Shown here one piece after another: positions 20,422 to 27,498 of a stretch of DNA of 64,000 nucleotides. Origin of the DNA: an uncultured beta proteobacterium (GTDB lineage: Bacteria > Pseudomonadota > Gammaproteobacteria > Burkholderiales > Burkholderiaceae_C); contig CAJAES010000069.1 in the NCBI GenBank assembly GCA_903938815.1, positions 51,184 through 115,183 on the forward strand. Direction: 5' to 3'. The translations under genes and the position numbers were made by a program. How positions within the stretch are numbered: the stretch's first letter is position 1; each line of letters opens with the position of its first letter. The notes beneath the pieces are model-generated. The model made no database searches, was not told the DNA's origin, and saw only the letters and a program-made list of their open reading frames with translations.

Positions 20422-22212
20422 TCAGAAGGATTCCCAGCGGTCGGTGGTCGTTGCCAGCGCCGGCTTTGCTTCCGGCTCAGCACCCCGGCCGGTCTGGGGC
20501 AGGGGCTGAGGCTGGTGGGGCTGGTGCAGAGGCGCCTTGCCCGCGGGGGCGCTGTCGGCAGTGGCGGCCGCAGCTGTGGCGCGTGCTGCCTGGCCCCTCG
20601 CGCTCACTGCCGGCTGCTGGCGCGGCGGGGGCGTCCAAACCGCCGCCGCCGTGTCGACGAAGGGCTGTTGCGACTCGGCTTCGTCCTGCCGCAGACGGAA
20701 GGTCGCGACGGACTGCACCAGCATCTTGGCTTGTTGCTTCAGGCTCTCAGCGGCTGCGGCGTTCTCCTCGACGAGCGCGGCGTTCTGCTGCATCGCCTGG
20801 TCCATCTGACCGACGGTCTGGCCGATCTGGGCCACGCCGGCAGCCTGCTCGCTGCTCGCCGCGGTGATCTCGCCGACGATGTCCGTGACACGCCGGATGG
20901 AATCGACCACCTCCTTCATCGTGCGGCCAGCCTGGTCGGCCATGGCCGACCCCTGGTCCACGCGTTCGACACTGGTGCCGATCAGCGACTTGATCTCCTT
21001 GGCGGCCGCAGCGCTGCGTTGCGCGAGGCTGCGCACCTCACTCGCCACGACGGCAAAGCCCCGGCCCTGCTCGCCGGCACGGGCTGCCTCGACCGCCGCA
21101 TTCAGGGCGAGGATGTTGGTCTGGAAGGCGATCCCGTCGATCGTGCCGATGATGTCGGCGATGCGCTGAGAGCTTTCATTGATGCTCTTCATCATTGCCA
21201 CGACCTGCTCGACGACCTCGCCGCCGCGTGCCGCCACTTGCGAGGCGTTCTGGGCGAGCTGGTTCGCCTGGCCGGCGTTGTCCGCGTTGTTGCGCACCGT
21301 CGATCCCAGCTCCTCCATCGTCGCGGAGGTCTGCTGCAGTGCGGCAGCCTGCTGCTCGGTACGCGACGACAGATCCATGTTGCCCTGGGCGATCTCGGTG
21401 CTCGCGCTGGCGACGCTCTCGGCATTGCCTCGCACGGAGGACACGACCTGCGAGATCTGCTGGCGCATGCGTTCGAGAGATCCTGCGACGCTGTCCGGAT
21501 ACTCCGAGCGGAACGGGTTGCTGAAGTCGCCTTCCGCGGCCTGCTTCGCTGCCGCTGCGATCTGCCCGGGCTCGTCGCCGATGAGGCGCCAGACGGCCTT
21601 GCGCACCCACAGGAACAGCGCGGTGGTGATGGTCACGGCAATCAGGAACCCGCCCAGCGAGACCAGGGTCGCGGTCTTGTTCGTCTCGGCCAGCGAACCG
21701 ACCGACGCGTCGGCGAAGCGCATCGCCGCGCTCACCGATGCATCCACGCCCTCGCGGTGCGTCATGTACAGGGCGTGAACCTCGCCAAGTGCGGCGGTGG
21801 CGACCGCCTTGTTGCCGGACTCGATGGCCGGCAGCACGCGGGTCTTGACCGCCTGCAGGAATGCCAGGGCGCTGGTGTGCTGCTGACCGAGCAGTTCCTT
21901 CTCCAACCCGTAGGGCGAGTTTTCCTTCCAGTGGTCGGCGCGGGTGAGGTATTCCTTTTCGAGGCGATTCACGGCCTGCGCGGCCTCGCGTGCCGGGAGC
22001 GTTCCCTCTAGCGCCTGGGAGACGACCAGACGAAGTTCGACGAGGTACATCGGCGGCGGAAGGATGTCTGCGGTGACGTCCTTCGCCACCAGGGCGCGCT
22101 GGGCATCGCTGGACATCCGGCTTTCGGCGTACAGCGCCACAGCCATCAGGAAGGCGCACGAGGCGACCAGGACACCTTGCTGCAGCAGCAGCAGTATTTT
22201 CAGTCTACGCAT
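20422..22212 (-). CDS. Methyl-accepting chemotaxis protein with C-terminal CheR-docking tail
   Basis: A 596-residue chemoreceptor. Spans at about 6-28 and 181-203 bracket a mostly helical periplasmic sensor domain of four-helix-bundle size. A short HAMP-like linker (IGDEPGQIAAAAKQAAEGDF) leads to the methylation helices and the signalling hairpin IDGIAFQTNILALNAAVEAA, then GEQGRGFAVVASEVRSLAQR. A Pro/Ala-rich linker ends in RWESF, which matches the xWxxF pentapeptide used to tether CheR/CheB. The ligand is unknown. cheR, cheB and cheD lie in the same window. Confidence 0.95.
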   Translation of the reverse strand: MRRLKILLLLQQGVLVASCAFLMAVALYAESRMSSDAQRALVAKDVTADILPPPMYLVELRLVVSQALEGTLPAREAAQAVNRLEKEYLTRADHWKENSPYGLEKELLGQQHTSALAFLQAVKTRVLPAIESGNKAVATAALGEVHALYMTHREGVDASVSAAMRFADASVGSLAETNKTATLVSLGGFLIAVTITTALFLWVRKAVWRLIGDEPGQIAAAAKQAAEGDFSNPFRSEYPDSVAGSLERMRQQISQVVSSVRGNAESVASASTEIAQGNMDLSSRTEQQAAALQQTSATMEELGSTVRNNADNAGQANQLAQNASQVAARGGEVVEQVVAMMKSINESSQRIADIIGTIDGIAFQTNILALNAAVEAARAGEQGRGFAVVASEVRSLAQRSAAAAKEIKSLIGTSVERVDQGSAMADQAGRTMKEVVDSIRRVTDIVGEITAASSEQAAGVAQIGQTVGQMDQAMQQNAALVEENAAAAESLKQQAKMLVQSVATFRLRQDEAESQQPFVDTAAAVWTPPPRQQPAVSARGQAARATAAAATADSAPAGKAPLHQPHQPQPLPQTGRGAEPEAKPALATTTDRWESF

Positions 22213-23553
22213 GATTCGGAATCTCCGTTCGTCGGATCGTCAGAACGCGCCGGCTGCGGCGCGGTGTCGGCTTGCCGCGGTCGCTACCACGGCGGTGGTG
22301 GGCAAATGCCCGGGGAAGAAGGGTTCGGCTGGGTGGCGCTGCGCCTGCCGAGGGGAATTTGTCTCTCGCCGGACGACGGGGTCGATGCCTCGACTGCACA
22401 GCGTCAGGCGGTCGCTCGTCGGGTGCGGCGGCGCGATGGACCCGCTCGGCTGCGGGCAGAGGATGGGGTAGCCGCCTTGATATGGGGCCCGGGGCAAGCG
22501 CAGGCCCCGAGGTTTCGTCGGCGGAGTCGATCCGGACGGGTCGCCATGAGGTGGGACCCGGATCGTCACGATGTGGGGGTGGCTGGTCTGTGACGCAGCG
22601 GTGCTCGGCGAGGTTGAGTGGTACGGCACGATGGCTTGATCCGCTTGGTTTGATGGATGTCGACCACGAGAGAATAAAATTGAGTGGTAAACATGGTTTA
22701 AGCAAAAAAACTGGTTTAAAGATCGCAGTTGTGTTGATGCGATCTTGTGAAAGGTCAGGGTTTTCCCTTGGCCAACCGGCGCGTTCGGTGTCGATCGATG
22801 CCATGTGGCCGCCCGTACCCTGGGCAACACCGGGTGCCGGGGTGGCGCGCGCAGTGCCATCGGTGGATGCAGCCGGGGCTGCGATGCTGGCCCGGGGGGG
22901 GGCTGGGGTCAGGCGCCCGGGACGGTCCAGGTCCGGCTCGAGTCAATCCAGCGTATGCCCGCTTGCGCCAGCCACCCGGCGTGATCGAGCCGGGTGAACC
23001 TAGGACCGTGCAGACGGTGGTGACGGCCATCGAAGGCGAGTTCGACCGGCTCACCCCGAAAGGCGGCGTGCCTGATCGCCAGGCGCAGCGCCGCCGGCCG
23101 CACGCCGGGCCGGCGAATTGAGTTTGGATGGCCACCGCTCGGCGGCAGCGCACTGGAGGATGCCGGCCTCCAAGATGAGACACGGCGCAGCCGCAGCCGG
23201 GAAACCGGTCGGCATCGGGACCCATCTCGCGACGGTCCGATGGGCGGCCCGGACGTCAACTGGAAGGCAGAGGTCCGCAGCCGGTTTCGCTGCCCCTGAG
23301 TAGCCTCTGGCCTGCTGCACGCTACGCGCCGAGGCAGGCCTGGCGCGAGTCGTGGTCATGGTCGGCATCGCGGAGGATTTCCGGACAACGACCGACGCGC
23401 TGGAGCGTTACAAGTCAGGTGTACGGCCCGGCCTTGCTGGCCGGCTGCGCGGGCCTGCTTCAAGTGCCGACTGCGCGGGGCTGCAACGCCTGTTGCATCG
23501 CCTGGGGCCGGTCGCACGCAGCCGGGACGCCCCCGGGGCCGGCAACGGCGTCG
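22213..23553. other. 1.3-kb region without a confident gene
   Basis: This stretch upstream of the chemoreceptor shows no confident gene on either strand. Bases 22650-22770 are markedly more A/T-rich than the surroundings and contain two GGTTTAA words. On the minus strand, 22909-23103 reads with a coding-like third-position G/C bias and a plausible protein texture (GPRFTRLDHAGWLAQAGIRW), ending at a stop at 22909, but it has no clear start and I cannot assign it. It may be the remnant of a gene. Confidence 0.5.
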
Positions 23554-24012
23554 TCAACTCACGATCTGCGCCGCGATCGCCTCGCCGATCCCCGCGGACG
23601 CCTGGACGGCGAGACCGCGAGCGACTTCCTGGGTGTCCTCGAACACATCGATCGCATGCACTTTGCCCCAACGCAGGGTGATCACGTGCAAGCCGCGGTT
23701 GAAGTACGAGTCGTCGCCGTCGAGCAGCGTCGTCCTGGCGTCCCATTGCACGAAGACTGTGGTGTGCCAGGGCCAGCCACACACCCAGATGCGGTTCAAG
23801 TGGAGCCTCAGCTTCGGGTAGACGCGACCCAGTCGAACGAACCAGCGGCGCAGCGTTTCGCGGTCGTGGCGTTCGCCGCCCAGGGCGTGTGCGCCGGCAA
23901 AGCGGTGATGGATGTCCGGGACGACGGCTTCCAGCAACTCGTCCCAGCGGTGGTTGTTGACGTGATCGAAGCTCTGGCGAATGAGCTTGCGGACGATGTA
24001 GCCGTAGATCAT
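23554..24012 (-). CDS. SnoaL/NTF2-like protein
   Basis: A 152-residue protein starting MIYGYIVRKLIRQSFDHVNN. The pattern of an N-terminal helix pair followed by HRWDELLEAVVPDIHHRFAG and later RRWFVRLGRVYPKLRLHL is that of SnoaL-like polyketide-cyclase/NTF2-fold proteins, a fold used by isomerases, hydrolases and binding proteins. The substrate cannot be predicted. It lies 127 bp downstream of the DUF2141 gene on the same strand. Confidence 0.65.
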   Translation of the reverse strand: MIYGYIVRKLIRQSFDHVNNHRWDELLEAVVPDIHHRFAGAHALGGERHDRETLRRWFVRLGRVYPKLRLHLNRIWVCGWPWHTTVFVQWDARTTLLDGDDSYFNRGLHVITLRWGKVHAIDVFEDTQEVARGLAVQASAGIGEAIAAQIVS

Positions 24013-24139
24013 CTGGGTAACTCCTGAATCCGGCCGGTCGGGCCGTTGAAGATGGACCGGTGGACCCGGGTGCGTCCGCCGGTACGACACCGGGCGTGGC
24101 ACAGCGCCCGGACTCGCCGGTCGCCCGCCCGATCGGGGG

Positions 24140-24598
24140 TCACCGGGCAGCCTTGATCTCGACGATGACGTCGGCGCTGCCCTCGGGGACCTTGAACAAG
24201 GCTTCCTCGAAGCGTGGCGCCCTCAGGGTCGGCCGAACGTTGTTCGACACGCCCCAGGGCTCGTTCGGTCGCCCCAGGAGGTCAACATCCACGCGCTTGT
24301 TGCCGTTCAGGTCGTGCCCGACGGAGACGGCGTGGCCGCCCGGGGCGACATCCGGGAACCGGCACACCGCCGTTACCGCGCTGACGGGCTGCCACTGCAC
24401 GCGGGCATCGGCACTTTCCAGCGGGAAACCCGCAGGGCTCGAGAACAGCCAGCACCCCACCGAGCCCCTCTGCGAAGGGTCGAGGCCTGTCACTCGCACT
24501 TCGACGGTCGCTGCGCTGGCGGCAACGGCAAACCATGCGACCGACAGAAGGACAGCCCCCGAAACGAGGGCGCGGACGTGTTGAGGGATCTGGGTCAT
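24140..24598 (-). CDS. Exported DUF2141 protein
   Basis: A 152-residue secreted protein. The N-terminus has a signal peptide (hydrophobic stretch VSGAVLLSVAWFAVAASA). The mature part has the DUF2141 features: HDLNGNKRVDVDLLGRPNEP, then WGVSNNVRP and PRFEEALFKV. The D-x-N-x-N stretch suggests calcium or metal binding, which is inference. Function is unknown. A 13-bp palindrome (24652-24664) lies 54 bp upstream, facing a divergent TetR gene. Confidence 0.75.
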   Translation of the reverse strand: MTQIPQHVRALVSGAVLLSVAWFAVAASAATVEVRVTGLDPSQRGSVGCWLFSSPAGFPLESADARVQWQPVSAVTAVCRFPDVAPGGHAVSVGHDLNGNKRVDVDLLGRPNEPWGVSNNVRPTLRAPRFEEALFKVPEGSADVIVEIKAAR

Positions 24599-24651
24599 GT
24601 TGCTTCCTTCAGAGGTGTCGGGCCTCGTGATGGCCTACGTGGACGAATAGT

Positions 24652-24664
24652 TGACAGCGTCAAG
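24652..24664. promoter_or_regulatory. Operator-like palindrome TTGAC-AGC-GTCAA
   Basis: A perfect 5-bp inverted repeat around a 3-bp centre, placed just upstream of the DUF2141 gene in a locally A/T-rich stretch and 370 bp from a divergent TetR-family gene. This is a plausible TetR-type binding site, not proven. Confidence 0.4.
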
Positions 24665-24832
24665 TATGGTGATAAAAGTGATGCACACAAGTAAAGCAGT
24701 TTTTTCGATCCAGTGCGAAAGCATGATTCCCGTTGATGTGACTGGGTGTGCTGCGCGTTCAGCGAGTCGCCCGCTGCAGCGCTCCGGCCCAACAGCGATG
24801 CGACTCCGGCGCAGGGTCGGCGCCGTGACCCC

Positions 24833-24949
24833 GCCAAGGTAGCGCTGTCGGCCAGCGTGTTCTGGGGCCTGATGGCCATCGCCATCGTGGGCGGGCTGAT
24901 CGTCGGGACCCTGCTCCGGCTGGCGTTCGTGCCGGCCGTCCGTGCGACG
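24833..24949 (+). pseudogene. Remnant of an RND efflux pump inner-membrane subunit (C-terminal span)
   Basis: Translation gives about 39 residues beginning AKVALSASVFWGLMAIAIVG and continuing GLIVGTLLRLAFVPAV. This closely resembles the last transmembrane helix of HAE1/AcrB-type RND transporters (typically ...GGLIxGTLLTLFxxPxLY). The reading frame extends on both sides without family similarity, so only a gene fragment is left. It lies 86 bp before the TetR gene, whose product may once have controlled the pump. The rest of 24599-25034 holds the palindrome above and nothing else recognisable. Confidence 0.5.
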
Positions 24950-25022
24950 GGGCTCCGGTGTAGCCCCATCGGGCAGCCTTGCGAAGCAGGTTCGCGGGGC
25001 CGGGACAAGGAGGTGACTCGGC

Positions 25023-25028
25023 TAGACT
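25023..25028 (+). promoter_or_regulatory. -10 box (TAGACT) immediately upstream of the TetR gene
   Basis: TAGACT is exactly 6 nt before the ATG at 25035, as TAGAAT and TAGCAT are before dcd and the DUF454 gene. If used, the mRNA would be leaderless. An AAGGAGG lies too far upstream (about 20 nt) to serve the start. Confidence 0.35.
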
Positions 25029-25034
25029 GCCTGG

Positions 25035-25700
25035 ATGGCAGGGTCGCCGAGCACATCACCCCGAAGCAGGGCCGAAACCGGCTTGCGCGGCGAGATCCTC
25101 CGGGTCAGCCGTGAACTGCTCGACGAGGGCGGCCCGGCCCTGTTGAGCATGCGTGAGGTGGCCCGTCGGGTCGGGTGCACCCACCAGGCGCCGTACTACT
25201 ACTTCGAGGATCGCGAGACGATCCTCGCTGTGCTGGTGGTCGAGGGCTTCGTCGAACTCACGGCAAGGCTGCGGTCGGCCAACGCGCTGGCGCCGGCGCA
25301 CGGCATACGGGCGGCGCTGATCGCGTCGACCCGCAGCTATGTCGATTTCGCGCTCGCTCAGGCCGGGGTGTTCCGCATGATGTTCAGGCCGGACACCTGC
25401 AACCCGCAGCGCTTCCCGTCGATCGTGCAGGCCGCCCGGCAGGCTCGCGCCGAGCTGGACGCGCTGAACACGATCCTGCACGGCGCAGGCGCCACAGCAG
25501 CTCGTGCGTCGGTCCTCTGGGCTCACGTGCACGGCCTCGCCTGCCTGGAGATCGACGGCCCGCGTGAGGGCGGCGCCGACATGGCATCGAAGCGCAGCCG
25601 GGAATTGGAGGACGTGGCCCAGACCTTCGCGGATCTGGTGCTGGGCCAACTCGGGAGCGGCGGTCCCGAGCGAGCCGTTGGATTGAACCCGCACCTCTGA
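25035..25700 (+). CDS. TetR-family transcriptional regulator
   Basis: A 221-residue TetR repressor. The N-terminal DNA-binding domain (about 17-65) includes LSMREVARRVGCTHQAPYYY, a typical TetR helix-turn-helix with an alternative recognition helix, then FEDRETILAVLVVEGF. The C-terminal part (ALIASTRSYVDFALAQAGVF, FRMMFRPD) matches the WHG-type ligand domain. It is divergent from the DUF2141/SnoaL-like pair and next to an efflux-pump remnant. The 215 bp between it and the next feature hold nothing recognisable. Confidence 0.88.
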   Translation: MAGSPSTSPRSRAETGLRGEILRVSRELLDEGGPALLSMREVARRVGCTHQAPYYYFEDRETILAVLVVEGFVELTARLRSANALAPAHGIRAALIASTRSYVDFALAQAGVFRMMFRPDTCNPQRFPSIVQAARQARAELDALNTILHGAGATAARASVLWAHVHGLACLEIDGPREGGADMASKRSRELEDVAQTFADLVLGQLGSGGPERAVGLNPHL

Positions 25701-25915
25701 TCCTGCGCCTGCGGAGCTCCGCCCGAGCCGCCGGCCTCGGGGCCGGACGCGCGGAGCTCGGCACCTGCTGCAGCACGCGGGTCACCCGAACGCGGTGGGC
25801 TTGCAGACTCCGCGACGCGACGGACGGCGCGCCCGCCCGCTCGCTCGCCAGTCCCCGGCTTTCCCGTAGCGGCGGCAGCGCAGGCTGCAGGCAACGCTGT
25901 GTCGGGCCGGACGGC

Positions 25916-26137
25916 TCAGCGCGCCGCCCGCAGCCCCTCGCTGATCCCCCGCATCACCTTCGGCGCCGCTGCGTTGTCCATCCAGCGCAGCACGGTGACG
26001 GCGTCACGCTCGGGGTCGATCCACACGGTGTGCCCGCCCGCGCCCAGCATGAACCAGCTGGATTCCGAGGCGCCGGGGAAGGCCATGCCGAAGGGGTTCA
26101 GCCACACCAGGCGGCCGTAGAACGGCGCGATGGGGCA
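25916..26137 (-). pseudogene. 222-bp duplicate of the 3' end of the beta-lactamase-fold hydrolase gene (left copy)
   Basis: This segment matches 27277-27498 over 222 bp with 7 differences and no gaps, starting precisely at the stop codon. It encodes only the last 73 codons (from PIAPFYGRLVWLNPFGMAFP onward). Similarity ends abruptly at 26137, and the remaining 286 residues of the protein are missing. Six of the seven differences are silent; the other changes a C-terminal Pro to Ala. The copy therefore diverged while still part of a functional gene. It probably marks one side of a recombination event. Confidence 0.85.
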
Positions 26138-26178
26138 ACACACCAAGCGCCAGGATTTTTTGCTGAGCAGGTCCGTGA

Positions 26179-26826
26179 TCAGGCTGTATGACCCATGACC
26201 TGGCTCAGGGCGATGGAATTGATGCAGACGTGGGCCAGCAATCCCGGCACGATCGAGCCGGACAACTGATAGGTCGCACCGAGCGTGACCCCGGCCGCGA
26301 AGGCAAACAGCATATGTTCAGCCGAAGAAGCATGGACGAACGCAAAGGGAATGGCAGCCAGGAGAACGGCGACCCATCCGCGGCAAAAAGACGAGAGCCA
26401 CACGATGGCGATGCAACGGAAGATCACCTCTTCGACGATGGGGCCTAGCAGGGCTACCGCCAAGATGCCAAGCCAACTCCCGACGAACGGGTGGAGGATC
26501 TGTTGCGCGGACGAAAAGTCGACCTGCAGCAACGCATTCGCAGCAAGAGCCGCACCGAGGATGGTCAAGACTGCGGCGAATGCGAGGACGAGTGTCTTTC
26601 GAAAGCTGCACGAGCGACCCAATGCAGCCATCGCGGGCCCGGGAAGACTCGTCCTGAATGCCCAGATCGCCCCAAGCTGCGCGCAGCAGCCGATCAACAA
26701 AGCTGGGCCTGCCAGATCGCCCAGTTCGGCTCCTTGCCCGAGGATCTGTCCCTGGGCAAGGAAGAGTAGAACGAGGATCAAGGTCAGCGCCATCGAGAGC
26801 CGGAAATTGCGTGCAGATCCGGCCAA
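26179..26826 (-). CDS. CPBP-family intramembrane protease (CAAX/Abi type)
   Basis: A 215-residue polytopic membrane protein with all three CPBP motifs: EEVIFR (Glu132, Glu133, Arg137), FAFVH (Phe161, His165) and HVCIN (His199, Asn203), which form the glutamate-intramembrane-protease site. Family members process prenylated proteins or, in Gram-positive bacteriocin loci (PlnI, SkkI), act as immunity or maturation proteins. The TTG at 26826 is given as start; the ATG at 26793 is an alternative that trims 11 residues. It starts 16 bp after a double-glycine peptide gene. Base composition is lower in G+C than the neighbours, suggesting transfer. Confidence 0.85.
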   Translation of the reverse strand: MAGSARNFRLSMALTLILVLLFLAQGQILGQGAELGDLAGPALLIGCCAQLGAIWAFRTSLPGPAMAALGRSCSFRKTLVLAFAAVLTILGAALAANALLQVDFSSAQQILHPFVGSWLGILAVALLGPIVEEVIFRCIAIVWLSSFCRGWVAVLLAAIPFAFVHASSAEHMLFAFAAGVTLGATYQLSGSIVPGLLAHVCINSIALSQVMGHTA

Positions 26827-26842
26827 TCGATGGACGCCTTCA

Positions 26843-27025
26843 TCACGGGCAAGCCCAGGAACTCATGTCGCTGTTGCCGCCAGTCGAATTCTTGGCGACG
26901 GTGTGTATGCCGAGAACGGCCGGAATTGCCATCCCCCCAGCAATCAAGGGTAGGTCAGCGGTGGCCAATTCCTGCAGACTGTCGTGACGGTCAACAGGCA
27001 TCAATTCAGCAACTTCTGGATTCAT
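26843..27025 (-). CDS. Double-glycine leader peptide (bacteriocin/microcin-like precursor)
   Basis: A 60-residue precursor with an excellent ribosome site (GGAG, 6 nt before the ATG). Residues 20-31, LATADLPLIAGG, match the LSxxELxxIxGG leader consensus: Leu at -12, acidic at -8, Leu at -7, Ile at -4 and Gly-Gly at -2/-1; Leu17 gives the -15 hydrophobic position. Cleavage after Gly31 would release a 29-residue peptide that begins MAIPAVLGIHTVAKN, has a second GG and ends SSWACP with one Cys. Such leaders are cut and exported by peptidase-containing ABC transporters; none lies in this window. The CPBP protease gene follows directly. Antimicrobial or signalling activity is inference. Confidence 0.65.
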   Translation of the reverse strand: MNPEVAELMPVDRHDSLQELATADLPLIAGGMAIPAVLGIHTVAKNSTGGNSDMSSWACP

Positions 27026-27276
27026 CTCTTGCTCCGTAATGGTGTCGGTCGATCTGCCGAACGAGGATCCAGCAGAGACTTGACTCTATTCATCACGAAA
27101 TACTTTTTAAATTGTAAAAAGTTACAGATATCAAAACATAGCTAATGTTCTCGGTTTTCGCATATTGAACGTTTATTGTTTTGTTGTTGTGTACGGGTTT
27201 GCTGGGTAGTCAATGCCATTGGGAACCTGCTTCAAGGTCAACCTGGCAAGTCGCGTTTCGCCTCCTTGCGACCTGG
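27026..27276 (-). promoter_or_regulatory. A/T-rich upstream region with candidate promoter
   Basis: The 251 bp ahead of the peptide gene include the most A/T-rich stretch of the window (about 27075-27190). On the minus strand TTGATA (27129-27134) and TTTAAA (27106-27111) are 17 bp apart, a reasonable sigma-70 promoter that would give a 5' leader of about 75 nt. Nothing else is recognised up to the hydrolase stop codon. Confidence 0.45.
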
Positions 27277-27498
27277 TCAACGCGGCGCCCGCAGCCCCTC
27301 GCTGATCCCCCGCATCACCTTCGGCGCCGCCGCGTTGTCCATCCAGCGCAGCACGGTGACGGCGTCGCGCTCGGGGTCGATCCACACCGTGTGCCCGCCC
27401 GCGCCCAGCATGAACCAGCTGGATTCCGAGGCCCCGGGGAAGGCCATGCCGAAGGGGTTCAGCCAGACCAGGCGGCCGTAGAACGGCGCGATGGGGCA
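27277..27498 (-). repeat. 222-bp direct repeat, right copy (inside the hydrolase gene)
   Basis: The intact counterpart of the segment at 25916-26137, in the same orientation, 96.8% identical by direct count (215/222). The two copies enclose 1,139 bp with the CPBP protease and peptide genes. Confidence 0.9.

Noticed and set aside
22714..22745. TAAAG ... GCGAT as a sigma-28 (FliA) promoter for the chemoreceptor
   Set aside because: It is on the opposite strand to the chemoreceptor, about 500 bp away, and both spacing and -10 match poorly.
25916..26146. The left repeat copy as an independent 76-codon gene
   Set aside because: It encodes only the C-terminal end of the hydrolase, and its apparent start lies in unrelated sequence just beyond the repeat boundary.
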